From positions 1-5,711 of the forward strand of contig DYCW01000366.1 in the NCBI GenBank assembly GCA_019417865.1: a DNA stretch of 5,711 nt. Direction: 5' to 3'. Below, piece after piece: positions 1-5,564 of this stretch (the stretch's first letter is position 1; every line of letters starts with the position of its first letter). The notes under the pieces were generated by a model that searched no databases, was not told the DNA's origin, and was given only the letters and a program-made list of their open reading frames with translations. The position numbers and the translations under genes are program-made. The stretch is from Ruminococcus sp. (GTDB lineage Bacteria > Bacillota > Clostridia > Oscillospirales > Ruminococcaceae).

Positions 1-6
1 GTAATA

Positions 7-15
7 TGCTATAAT
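7..15 (+). promoter_or_regulatory. Extended -10 promoter element upstream of the GNAT gene
   Basis: The sequence TGCTATAAT is a perfect extended -10 element (TGn followed by TATAAT at 10-15). Transcription would start near 21-23 and leave a leader of about 65 bases before the GTG start at 89. The matching -35 box would lie at or before the left edge, so it cannot be checked. The same extended -10 architecture recurs upstream of fumC, which supports it being a functional housekeeping-sigma promoter rather than a chance AT-rich match. Confidence 0.6.
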
Positions 16-70
16 GAGAACAGAATCCAAATTATATTTTGGAGGATTTTACAGTCACACAGCATGATTC

Positions 71-83
71 AGGAAAGGTGGGT
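71..83 (+). promoter_or_regulatory. Ribosome binding site deciding the GTG start
   Basis: The purine-rich stretch AGGAAAGGTGGG lies 7 to 18 bases before GTG at 89. It supports that codon as the start of the acetyltransferase. An ATG at 87 overlaps the GTG, but its frame closes after seven codons. The ATG at 64 is also out of frame and gives a 33-codon ORF. The frame of the GTG has an upstream stop at 65-67, so no longer start exists apart from non-canonical ones. Confidence 0.6.
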
Positions 84-88
84 TCAAT

Positions 89-583
89 GTGCTTATCATT
101 CGTTCTGTAAAGACAGAAGAGCAAATTCAACAGTTAGCAGAGATGGCAAGTCAAATCTGGAATGAATATTTTACAGAAATAATATCAAAAGAACAGATTA
201 CTTACATGGTAGAGAAATTTCAATCTGCTTCCGCTATAACAGAACAAATTCAGGATGGATATCAGTATTATTTTATTATCAATGATATGGAAATCATTGG
301 ATACTTCGGAATTTGTAAGCAAGAAGACAATACGATGTTTCTGTCTAAACTGTATTTGATAAAAGAACAGCGGGGAAAAGGGCATGCATCACAGGCATTT
401 CGTTTTATCAAGGAAAAGGCACTGGAACAACGTTGCAGCAGCATTTGGTTGACAGTAAACCGTCATAATCAGCAGGCCATTGCCGTTTATGAACACCTTG
501 GTATGCAGCGGATTCAAGAGAAGGCGACAGACATCGGAAATGGCTTTGTGATGGATGATTTTGTCTACAGTTTTTCGCTTTAA
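89..583 (+). CDS. GNAT-family N-acetyltransferase
   Basis: This 164-residue protein is a complete single-domain GCN5-related acetyltransferase, which would transfer an acetyl group from acetyl-CoA to an amine. The substrate cannot be read from sequence. The N-terminal strand (LIIRSVKTEEQ, 2-12) leads into helix 1 with IWNEYF at 23-28. Motif A is clear: LSKLYLIKEQRGKGHA at 85-100, containing the pyrophosphate-binding loop QRGKGHA (94-100). Motif B follows as LTVNRHNQQAIAVYEHLGM (121-139), with the usual Asn and Tyr of the fold, and the C-terminal strand is GFVMDDFVY (152-160). The length is normal for the superfamily. No signal peptide or membrane segment is visible, so it is cytoplasmic. The GTG start is chosen because it restores the first beta strand and has a fitting RBS; the first in-frame ATG (143-145) would remove that strand. 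The gene is noticeably more AT-rich than the operon downstream and seems functionally unrelated to it. Family call is firm; specific function is unknown. Confidence 0.88.
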   Translation: MLIIRSVKTEEQIQQLAEMASQIWNEYFTEIISKEQITYMVEKFQSASAITEQIQDGYQYYFIINDMEIIGYFGICKQEDNTMFLSKLYLIKEQRGKGHASQAFRFIKEKALEQRCSSIWLTVNRHNQQAIAVYEHLGMQRIQEKATDIGNGFVMDDFVYSFSL

Positions 584-742
584 AATGCATCTTGTTTTTT
601 GAATGGTTTCCCGCTTTTCTGGAAACAGATAAAAATACAATTTGCAACCTTGTGAAAAAATTATCAAAGACGGGGCAAGACTTTCTTTTTTCATCTTTTT
701 TCTGCTTGCACTTACAGAAAAAAATAATTTACATCAAATTGC
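584..742. other. AT-rich intergenic stretch with weak inverted repeats and T-tracts
   Basis: No gene is supported here. Three inverted repeats can be seen. GTTTCC (606-611) pairs with GGAAAC (621-626) around a 9-base loop, but no T-run follows. TGAAAAAA (653-660) pairs with TTTTTTCA (686-693), with a small inner AAAG/CTTT pairing. TTTTTTCTG (696-704) pairs with CAGAAAAAA (715-723). The T-tracts at 686-691 and 696-701 make this the likeliest place for transcription of the acetyltransferase to end, but no stem is GC-rich enough to call a textbook intrinsic terminator. The A/T-rich bases 718-740 lie directly upstream of the fumC -35 box and could act as an UP element. Confidence 0.4.
653..701 (+). 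terminator. Possible weak terminator of the GNAT gene
   Basis: An A-tract (655-660), a short AAAG/CTTT stem (666-669 with 681-684) around a G-rich loop, and T-tracts at 686-691 and 696-701 together resemble an A/U-flanked intrinsic terminator. The stem is short and AU-only, so termination efficiency is doubtful. It is listed because a strong independent promoter for the next gene begins about 40 bases further on, which implies a transcription boundary here. Confidence 0.25.
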
Positions 743-771
743 TTGAACAACGGCACGAGATATGATATAAT
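743..771 (+). promoter_or_regulatory. Sigma-A-type promoter for fumC and probably the hdr operon
   Basis: A -35 box TTGAAC (743-748) is followed after exactly 17 bases by a perfect -10 box TATAAT (766-771), which also carries the TG extension at 763-764. The region just upstream (718-740) is almost pure A/T, as expected of an UP element. Transcription should start around 777-779 and give an approximately 123-base leader before fumC. This is the best promoter in the window. No recognised Rex or FNR operator is visible around it. Confidence 0.8.
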
Positions 772-834
772 AATAAACAGTGTGAAAGAATCGACGGCTT
801 TCGTGTGTTGCACGGAGTGAAGCAGGGCTGTCGT

Positions 835-873
835 ATGGATTCAAATCGCATGACATTCTATTGCTTTTTATAA
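835..873 (+). CDS. Possible 12-codon leader peptide upstream of fumC
   Basis: ATG at 835 opens a 12-codon frame encoding MDSNRMTFYCFL and ending in TAA at 871-873. A CAGGG sequence (823-827) lies 7 bases upstream and could act as a weak ribosome binding site. The stop codon falls at the loop and 3' arm of the palindrome at 862-878, so a ribosome finishing this frame would cover that hairpin. This geometry recalls attenuation-type leader ORFs, but the peptide has no run of one amino acid that would make it an obvious sensor. It may be chance; only conservation would show it is real. Confidence 0.22.
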   Translation: MDSNRMTFYCFL

Positions 874-878
874 AAGCA
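862..878. repeat. Perfect palindrome just upstream of the fumC RBS
   Basis: TGCTTTTTATAAAAGCA is an inverted repeat with 7-bp arms (862-868 and 872-878) around a 3-base centre. In RNA it would form a tight hairpin 11 bases before the fumC Shine-Dalgarno; in DNA it has the symmetry of a dimeric repressor site, about 85 to 100 bases downstream of the predicted transcription start. It is not followed by a T-run, so it is not an intrinsic terminator on the + strand. Confidence 0.5.
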
Positions 879-901
879 CAAACAAAATTAGGAGAGAAAC
901 T

Positions 902-2278
902 ATGGAATATCGTATTGAACATGACTCCATGGGAGAGGTGAAAGTGCCGGCCGATAAGTACTGGGCAGCACAGACACAAAGAAGCAGTCAGAATTTCCCG
1001 ATCGGCGTTGGACTGGAAACGATGCCGAGAGAAATTACCCATGCATTCGGCATTCTCAAAAAGGCTGCGGCAATGGCAAACCATTCGCTGAAGCCAGAAA
1101 AAATGACAGATGAAAAGCTGTCAGCCATTTCTCAGGCTTGTGATGAAGTAATGTCTGGTAGTTTGAATGCACATTTCCCGTTGGTTGTATGGCAGACAGG
1201 CAGCGGTACGCAGTCAAATATGAACGCCAACGAAGTAATCGCAAATAGAGGAAATGAAATTGCTGGCAAGAAACTGTTGCATCCGAATGACGATGTCAAC
1301 ATGAGCCAGTCCTCGAATGACACTTTCCCAACGGCAATGCACATCTCTGCTGTTATCGCCATTGAAGATAAGGTGCTGCCGGCAATCGATAAGCTGGTTG
1401 CAACCTTTCAGCGGCTGGAAGAAGAGAATGCAGGTATTGTAAAGAGCGGGCGGACACACTTGCAGGATGCAACACCGATTGCCTTTTCACAGGAAATCAG
1501 TGGCTGGAGAAGTACACTGGAACGGGATAAGGAAATGCTGCTTTCTGCCCTGCCTTATCTGAAAACACTGGCACTTGGTGGAACCGCCGTTGGTACGGGT
1601 CTGAATACACCAAAGGGCTTTGATGTGGCAGTTGCAAAAGCGGTTTCGGACATTACCGGTAAGGAATTCCGGACAGCAGAAAACAAATTCCACGCACTGA
1701 CCAGTAAGGACGAATTGGTATTCGCACACGGTGCCTTGAAAGCACTGGCAGCGGATATGATGAAGATTGCTAACGATGTTCGCTGGCTGGCAAGCGGTCC
1801 TCGTGACGGCTTGGGTGAGATTTTCATTCCAGAAAACGAGCCAGGCTCTTCGATTATGCCGGGGAAAGTCAATCCAACTCAGTGCGAAGCAGTTACTATG
1901 GTTGCTGTACAGGTAATGGGCAATGATGTGGCTGTGGGAATTGCTGCTTCTCAAGGTAACTTTGAATTGAATGTATTTATGCCGGTCTGCATGTATAATT
2001 TCTTACAGTCTGCACGTCTGCTGGCAGAGGCAATTGTGTCATTCAATGACCACTGTGCATGCGGTATTCGTGCGAATAAGGAAAAAATGCACCATAATCT
2101 ACACAACTCTCTGATGTTGGTAACCGCATTGAATCCATATATTGGCTATGAGAATGCAGCAAAGACGGCAAAGAAGGCATACAAGGAAAATATTTCCCTT
2201 AAGGAGGCTTGTGTTTCCCTTGGTTTCTTAACAGCAGAACGTTTTGATGAGGTGTTCCATCCGGAACAGATGGTCTGA
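902..2278 (+). CDS. fumC: Class II fumarate hydratase (fumarase C)
   Basis: This 458-residue protein catalyses reversible hydration of fumarate to L-malate. It belongs to the iron-independent, oxygen-stable class II fumarases of the fumarase/aspartase superfamily, normally cytoplasmic homotetramers of about 460 residues. The conserved regions are all present. WQTGSGTQSNMNANEV (97-112) is the substrate-contacting segment. SQSSND (135-140) and GRTHLQDATP (183-192) follow, with the conserved active-site His at 186. The superfamily signature GSSIMPGKVNPTQ is at 315-327, with the catalytic-loop Ser at 317, Lys 322 and Asn 324. The GTQSN, LQDATP and MPGKVNPTQ wording favours fumarase over aspartase or argininosuccinate lyase. 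Translation starts at ATG 902 behind AGGAGA at 890-895. It is the first gene after a strong promoter and is followed, after a 93-base spacer with a large hairpin, by hdrB on the same strand. In a fermenting anaerobe it would most likely act in the malate/fumarate/succinate branch. No residue anomaly was noticed. Confidence 0.96.
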   Translation: MEYRIEHDSMGEVKVPADKYWAAQTQRSSQNFPIGVGLETMPREITHAFGILKKAAAMANHSLKPEKMTDEKLSAISQACDEVMSGSLNAHFPLVVWQTGSGTQSNMNANEVIANRGNEIAGKKLLHPNDDVNMSQSSNDTFPTAMHISAVIAIEDKVLPAIDKLVATFQRLEEENAGIVKSGRTHLQDATPIAFSQEISGWRSTLERDKEMLLSALPYLKTLALGGTAVGTGLNTPKGFDVAVAKAVSDITGKEFRTAENKFHALTSKDELVFAHGALKALAADMMKIANDVRWLASGPRDGLGEIFIPENEPGSSIMPGKVNPTQCEAVTMVAVQVMGNDVAVGIAASQGNFELNVFMPVCMYNFLQSARLLAEAIVSFNDHCACGIRANKEKMHHNLHNSLMLVTALNPYIGYENAAKTAKKAYKENISLKEACVSLGFLTAERFDEVFHPEQMV

Positions 2279-2299
2279 GTCTGCTGTTTGCGTAATAGA

Positions 2300-2344
2300 A
2301 AATCTGCTTTTACAGTGTGATTTTTATGCTGTAAAAGCAGGTTT
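2300..2344 (+). other. Large intercistronic hairpin between fumC and hdrB
   Basis: CTGCTTTTACAG (2304-2315) and CTGTAAAAGCAG (2329-2340) are perfect 12-bp inverted repeats around a 13-base loop. One G-U pair and three A-U pairs can extend the stem to 2300-2344. No U-tract follows, so it is not a standard rho-independent terminator. It could stabilise the 3' end of a fumC transcript, mark an RNA processing site that sets different fumC and hdr levels, cause partial termination, or be a protein-binding site in DNA. It ends about 10 bases before the hdrB RBS. Confidence 0.7.
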
Positions 2345-2371
2345 CAAAATTGAAAGAAAGGTAGTTTTGCT

Positions 2372-3151
2372 ATGATATTCAGTTATTTCCCAGGATGTAC
2401 ACTGAAGACCAAAGCAAAGGAGCTGGATCGGTATGCAAGAGCCAGTGCAGAAGCATTGGGCTTCACGCTGGAAGAGCTTCCGGACTGGCAGTGCTGCGGC
2501 GGCGTATATCCAATGGCAAAAAATGAAACAGCAACAAAGCTCTCTTCCGTGCGTGCACTGGTTTCTGCCAGAGAAAAAGAGCAGGCATTGGTAACGCTTT
2601 GTTCTGCATGTCATAATGTGATCAAGCAGGTCAACCATGATATGCAGACGGATGCGGATATTCAGACGAAGGCGAATAACTACATGAAACTGGAAACGCC
2701 TTATACTGGTGAAACAGAAGTGCTGCATTATTTGGAAGTGCTGCGGGATAAAATTGGCTTTGACAAAGTGACAGCTGCGGTAAAGAATCCGCTGAAAGGC
2801 AAGAAAATTGCTGCTTATTACGGATGTCTGCTGCTGCGGCCGGGTAAGGTACTGCAAATGGATAATCCGGAAAATCCGAAAATTCTGGAGGATTTCATCC
2901 GGGCGATTGGTGCAGAACCGGTTCTCTATCCGCAGAGAAATGAGTGCTGTGGCGGATATATGACCATGGAGGAAAAGCGTGTTGCCGTTTCCAGAAGCAG
3001 TGCGGTAATGGACAGTGCCAAGGAATTTGGTGCAGAAATGGTGATTACAGCATGTCCGCTTTGTCTGTATAATCTTAAGAAGAACAGTGGTTCCGAGCTG
3101 CCTGTAGTATATTTCACTGAGCTGCTGGCGGAAGCACTGGGTGTAAAATAA
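2372..3151 (+). CDS. hdrB: Heterodisulfide reductase subunit B-like protein (HdrB, CCG domains)
   Basis: This 259-residue soluble protein has the two cysteine-rich CCG domains of the HdrB/GlpC/LutA-type family. In the first, Cys9 is followed by Cys41-Cys42 and Cys77-x2-Cys80. In the second, Cys152 is followed by Cys192-Cys193 and Cys228-x2-Cys231. In each half 34 residues separate the CC pair from the CxxC pair. In methanogen HdrB these motifs hold two non-cubane [4Fe-4S] clusters that cleave the CoM-S-S-CoB disulfide. All ten ligand positions are present here, so it should be a catalytically competent subunit. The physiological disulfide or other acceptor in a bacterium is unknown. No membrane segment is seen, unlike HdrDE-type systems. 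Start ATG 2372 follows AGAAAGG (2355-2361) at 10 bases. hdrC begins 12 bases after the stop, with its Shine-Dalgarno overlapping the stop codon, consistent with coupled translation. Confidence 0.92.
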   Translation: MIFSYFPGCTLKTKAKELDRYARASAEALGFTLEELPDWQCCGGVYPMAKNETATKLSSVRALVSAREKEQALVTLCSACHNVIKQVNHDMQTDADIQTKANNYMKLETPYTGETEVLHYLEVLRDKIGFDKVTAAVKNPLKGKKIAAYYGCLLLRPGKVLQMDNPENPKILEDFIRAIGAEPVLYPQRNECCGGYMTMEEKRVAVSRSSAVMDSAKEFGAEMVITACPLCLYNLKKNSGSELPVVYFTELLAEALGVK

Positions 3152-3163
3152 GGAGGGGACGAG

Positions 3164-3544
3164 ATGGCTGATTTGAAAGAACAGGTGCTGCGTACCAGCG
3201 GTGTCAATCCCCTAAAATGTATGCGTTGCGGAAAATGCTCTGCTACATGCCCTTCCTATGATGCAATGGAATACCATCCGCATCAATTCGTTTATATGGT
3301 AGAAAAAGGGGACATCGAAACCCTGATGCAGTCTGAATCAATTTATAAATGCCTTTCCTGCTTTGCTTGTCTGGAACGTTGTCCCAGAAATGTAGAACCG
3401 GCAAAACTGGTAGAAGCAGTGCGTCTGGCAGTGATTCGTCAGCAGGGACAAAATCATCTGAAGCCGGAACAGATTCCTGATATGCTGGATGAAGATCTTC
3501 CGCAGCAGGCAATTGTCAGTGCGTTCAGAAAATACAGCAAATAA
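3164..3544 (+). CDS. hdrC: Heterodisulfide reductase subunit C-like ferredoxin protein (HdrC)
   Basis: This 126-residue protein carries two classical [4Fe-4S] motifs: Cys19-x2-Cys22-x2-Cys25-x3-Cys29-Pro and Cys63-x2-Cys66-x2-Cys69-x3-Cys73-Pro. They are separated by the helical linker HPHQFVYMVEKGDIE (38-52), which is characteristic of HdrC and of related GlpC/succinate-dehydrogenase-type iron-sulfur subunits. In Hdr complexes HdrC carries electrons from the FAD of HdrA to the catalytic clusters of HdrB. It is small and stand-alone here, not fused to HdrB as in thiol:fumarate reductase subunit B. Start ATG 3164 follows AGGAGGGG (3151-3158), which overlaps the hdrB stop. The hdrA RBS overlaps the hdrC stop in the same way. 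Strict hdrB-hdrC-hdrA spacing supports one complex in near-equal amounts. Confidence 0.92.
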   Translation: MADLKEQVLRTSGVNPLKCMRCGKCSATCPSYDAMEYHPHQFVYMVEKGDIETLMQSESIYKCLSCFACLERCPRNVEPAKLVEAVRLAVIRQQGQNHLKPEQIPDMLDEDLPQQAIVSAFRKYSK

Positions 3545-3557
3545 GGAGGCATAGGCA

Positions 3558-5564
3558 ATGCGGAGAATTGGTGTTTTTGTATGCCACTGCGGTACGAATA
3601 TTGCGTCAACGGTTGACGTGAAAACCGTTGCAGAAACGCTGGGAAAAGAGCCAGCTGTTGTATTTGCAACAGATTATCCGTACATGTGTTCAGAGGCAGG
3701 ACAAAACATAATCAAAGAAGCAATCAAGGAACATAAGCTGGAGGGCGTTGTAGTATGCTCCTGCTCTCCGAGAATGCACGAAGCAACTTTCCGGAAAGCG
3801 GTTGCTGCTGCAGGTTTAAACCCGTATATGCTGGAAGTAGCAAATGTGCGTGAGCAGTGTTCCTGGATTCATAAGAACAAAGAAGAGGGTACTGCAAAGG
3901 CAATTGTACTTGGACGTGCAGCCATTGCGAAGGTACAGCTCAATGCACCATTGACAGCTGGAGAAAGTCCTGTTGTGAAACGTGCACTGGTCATTGGCGG
4001 CGGGATTGCCGGCATTCAGACCGCTCTGGACATTGCAGAAGCAGGATATCCAGTTGATATTGTAGAGAAGGAACCAACCATTGGTGGTAAGATGACACAG
4101 ATTGATAAGACATTCCCAACGTTGGACTGCTCTTCTTGTATCTTGACACCAAAAATGGTGGATTGTGCACAGAATGAAAATATCACGATCTATTCTTATA
4201 GCGAAGTAGAGGCTGTAACCGGTTTTGTTGGCAATTTTAGCGTAAAGATCCGCCGGAAAAAACGGTATGTAGATGAAACAAAGTGTACGGGCTGCGGCAT
4301 TTGTACAGAAAAGTGCCCGGTTAAAAATGTACCGAGTGCATATGATCTGGGATTGAAGAATCATCGTGCAATTTATATTCCGTTTGCACAGGCAATCCCG
4401 AATGTAGCTGTTATTGATGCAGATTACTGCAATAAGTTGAAAAAGGGTAAGTGTGGCATCTGCTCCAAGTTCTGTTCTGCTGGGGCTATCAACTATGAGC
4501 AAGAAGATCAGATTGTAGAAGAAAAGTATGGTGCAATCATTGCAGCAACCGGCTATAATCCGATTTCTCTGGAAGGCTATGATGAATATGCTTATTCCCA
4601 GAGCAAGGATGTTGTGACTTCTCTTGAATTTGAGCGGATTCTGAAGGCAGATGGTCCGACAGAAGGACATCTGGAACGGCTTTCTGACGGTAAGCAGCCG
4701 AAGACGATTGTTTTTGTACAGTGTGTCGGCAGTAGACAGTCTGCAGATGCAGCACATGGCGGATGCGGTAAGGAATATTGCTCCAAGATTTGCTGTATGT
4801 ATACAGCAAAGCATGCGATGTACTGCCGTGAAAAATATCCGGATACAGATGTTTATGTTTTCTACATTGACGTGCGGACACCGGGTAAAAACTACGATGA
4901 GTTCTATCGCCGTGCCGTAGAACAGTATGGCGTACATTACATTAAGGGTATGGTTGGTAAAGTTGCACCGCAGGCAGATGGTTCTTTGATGGTACAGGCT
5001 TCTGATCTGCTGTCCAACGAACAGCTGCACATCAAGGCTGACATGGTAGTACTGGCTGCGGCGATTGAGCCGAATAAGTCTGCTCGTCCGCTGGCAACGA
5101 TGCTGACTGCAAGTATGGATACCAACGACTTCTTTACCGAGGCACATGCAAAGCTGCGTCCAGTAGAATCTCCGACCGCTGGTGTTTTCCTGTCTGGTGT
5201 TTGTCAGGGACCAAAGGATATTCCGGAAACCGTTTCTCAGGCAAGTGCCGCTGCGGCAAAAGCATTAGGTCTGTTGGCAAAGGATAAGCTCTCCTGCAAT
5301 CCGTGTGTTGCACACTCTGATGAGATGATGTGTAATGGCTGCTCCAGCTGTGCAAATGTTTGCCCATACGGTGCGATTACCTATTCTGATAAAGAATTTC
5401 GTGGGCCAAACCGGACAACCCTCATTCGTCGTGTGGCATCTGTCAATGCGGCAGTTTGTCAGGGCTGCGGTGCATGTACGGTTGCATGTCCGTCCGGTGC
5501 AATGGATTTGAAGGGCTTCTCAACCAGTCAAATTATGGCGGAGGTAGACGCAATATGCAAGTAA
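3558..5564 (+). CDS. hdrA: Heterodisulfide reductase subunit A-like flavoprotein (HdrA), probable electron-bifurcating subunit
   Basis: This 668-residue protein has the full HdrA layout and the normal length of the family. The N-terminal domain contains VFVCHCGTNIASTVDV (7-22), YMCSEAGQNII (42-52) and VVCSCSPRMHEATFR (65-79). A thioredoxin-reductase-like FAD domain begins with the dinucleotide-binding loop GGGIAG (147-152), ending in VDIVEKEPTIGG (166-177), followed by LDCSSCILTPKMVD (189-202). An inserted ferredoxin region has Cys243-x2-Cys246-x2-Cys249-x3-Cys253 and Cys291, Cys299, Cys302, Cys306. A further cysteine set lies at 389, 403, 408, 412 and 413. A C-terminal double [4Fe-4S] domain has Cys592/595/598/602 and Cys634/637/640/644. 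In characterised Hdr complexes this FAD splits electron pairs between ferredoxin and the HdrBC branch. I infer the same role here. Start ATG 3558 follows AAGGAGG (3543-3549). The 3' end overlaps the mvhD start by 10 bases. No truncation, frameshift or selenocysteine codon was seen. Confidence 0.95.
   Translation: MRRIGVFVCHCGTNIASTVDVKTVAETLGKEPAVVFATDYPYMCSEAGQNIIKEAIKEHKLEGVVVCSCSPRMHEATFRKAVAAAGLNPYMLEVANVREQCSWIHKNKEEGTAKAIVLGRAAIAKVQLNAPLTAGESPVVKRALVIGGGIAGIQTALDIAEAGYPVDIVEKEPTIGGKMTQIDKTFPTLDCSSCILTPKMVDCAQNENITIYSYSEVEAVTGFVGNFSVKIRRKKRYVDETKCTGCGICTEKCPVKNVPSAYDLGLKNHRAIYIPFAQAIPNVAVIDADYCNKLKKGKCGICSKFCSAGAINYEQEDQIVEEKYGAIIAATGYNPISLEGYDEYAYSQSKDVVTSLEFERILKADGPTEGHLERLSDGKQPKTIVFVQCVGSRQSADAAHGGCGKEYCSKICCMYTAKHAMYCREKYPDTDVYVFYIDVRTPGKNYDEFYRRAVEQYGVHYIKGMVGKVAPQADGSLMVQASDLLSNEQLHIKADMVVLAAAIEPNKSARPLATMLTASMDTNDFFTEAHAKLRPVESPTAGVFLSGVCQGPKDIPETVSQASAAAAKALGLLAKDKLSCNPCVAHSDEMMCNGCSSCANVCPYGAITYSDKEFRGPNRTTLIRRVASVNAAVCQGCGACTVACPSGAMDLKGFSTSQIMAEVDAICK
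5540..5544 (+). promoter_or_regulatory. Ribosome binding site of mvhD inside hdrA
   Basis: GGAGG at 5540-5544 lies within the last codons of hdrA, 10 bases before ATG 5555. It fixes the start of the truncated downstream gene and implies translational coupling with hdrA. The next ATG (5568) is in another frame. Confidence 0.65.

Larger units (their letters stand above)
778..901 (+). promoter_or_regulatory. fumC 5' leader with possible secondary structure
   Basis: The leader is long enough to hold regulation but matches no riboswitch or T-box that I recognise. Visible structure includes GUGUGAAAG (780-788) with CUUUCGUGU (798-806), pairing by five Watson-Crick and four G-U pairs. Around 830-854 a GUCGU/AUGAC pairing encloses an AU-rich loop. 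A perfect palindrome lies at 862-878. A short ORF (835-873) runs into the palindrome. The fumC Shine-Dalgarno AGGAGA (890-895) sits 6 bases before the ATG and is not occluded by the palindrome. Confidence 0.45.

Noticed and set aside
606..626. GTTTCC/GGAAAC hairpin after the acetyltransferase as an intrinsic terminator
   Set aside because: The 6-bp stem has a 9-base loop and is followed by A-rich rather than T-rich sequence on the + strand; the minus strand lacks a T-run as well.
389..694. Minus-strand open frames opposite the end of the acetyltransferase
   Set aside because: They overlap conserved GNAT motifs A and B, show no domain, and continue into AT-rich intergenic sequence by chance.
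782..820. 12-codon GTG-initiated frame at the very start of the fumC leader
   Set aside because: It starts within a few bases of the predicted transcript 5' end and has no Shine-Dalgarno.
833..856. tRNA T-arm-like sequence (GGATTCAAATC) in the fumC leader
   Set aside because: The TTCAAAT loop resembles a T-loop, but only three of five T-stem pairs form and no acceptor, D or anticodon stems can be fitted around it.
734..1084. Minus-strand open frame spanning the fumC promoter, leader and 5' end
   Set aside because: No plausible minus-strand RBS or protein family, and it runs through a strong + strand promoter and conserved fumC coding sequence.
2201..2213. Perfect AAGGAGG Shine-Dalgarno-like site inside fumC
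   Set aside because: It encodes conserved fumC residues (Lys-Glu-Ala region), and the nearby GTG at 2211 opens only a very short frame, so an internal start is unlikely.
2288..2316. Possible promoter (TTGCGT, 17 bases, TACAGT) before hdrB
   Set aside because: Both boxes match poorly and the -10 lies inside the hairpin arm; it is far weaker than the fumC promoter.
4651..4920. 89-codon + strand frame inside hdrA
   Set aside because: It lies in an alternative frame of conserved hdrA sequence with no RBS and no recognisable motif.
3816..5147. 443-codon open frame on the minus strand inside hdrA
   Set aside because: It is aligned codon-for-codon with hdrA, so its stops can arise only where hdrA uses TTA, CTA or TCA codons, which are avoided across this stretch. 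The translation is Cys/Ile/His-rich with no recognisable domain. It is a codon-bias shadow of a clearly real gene.
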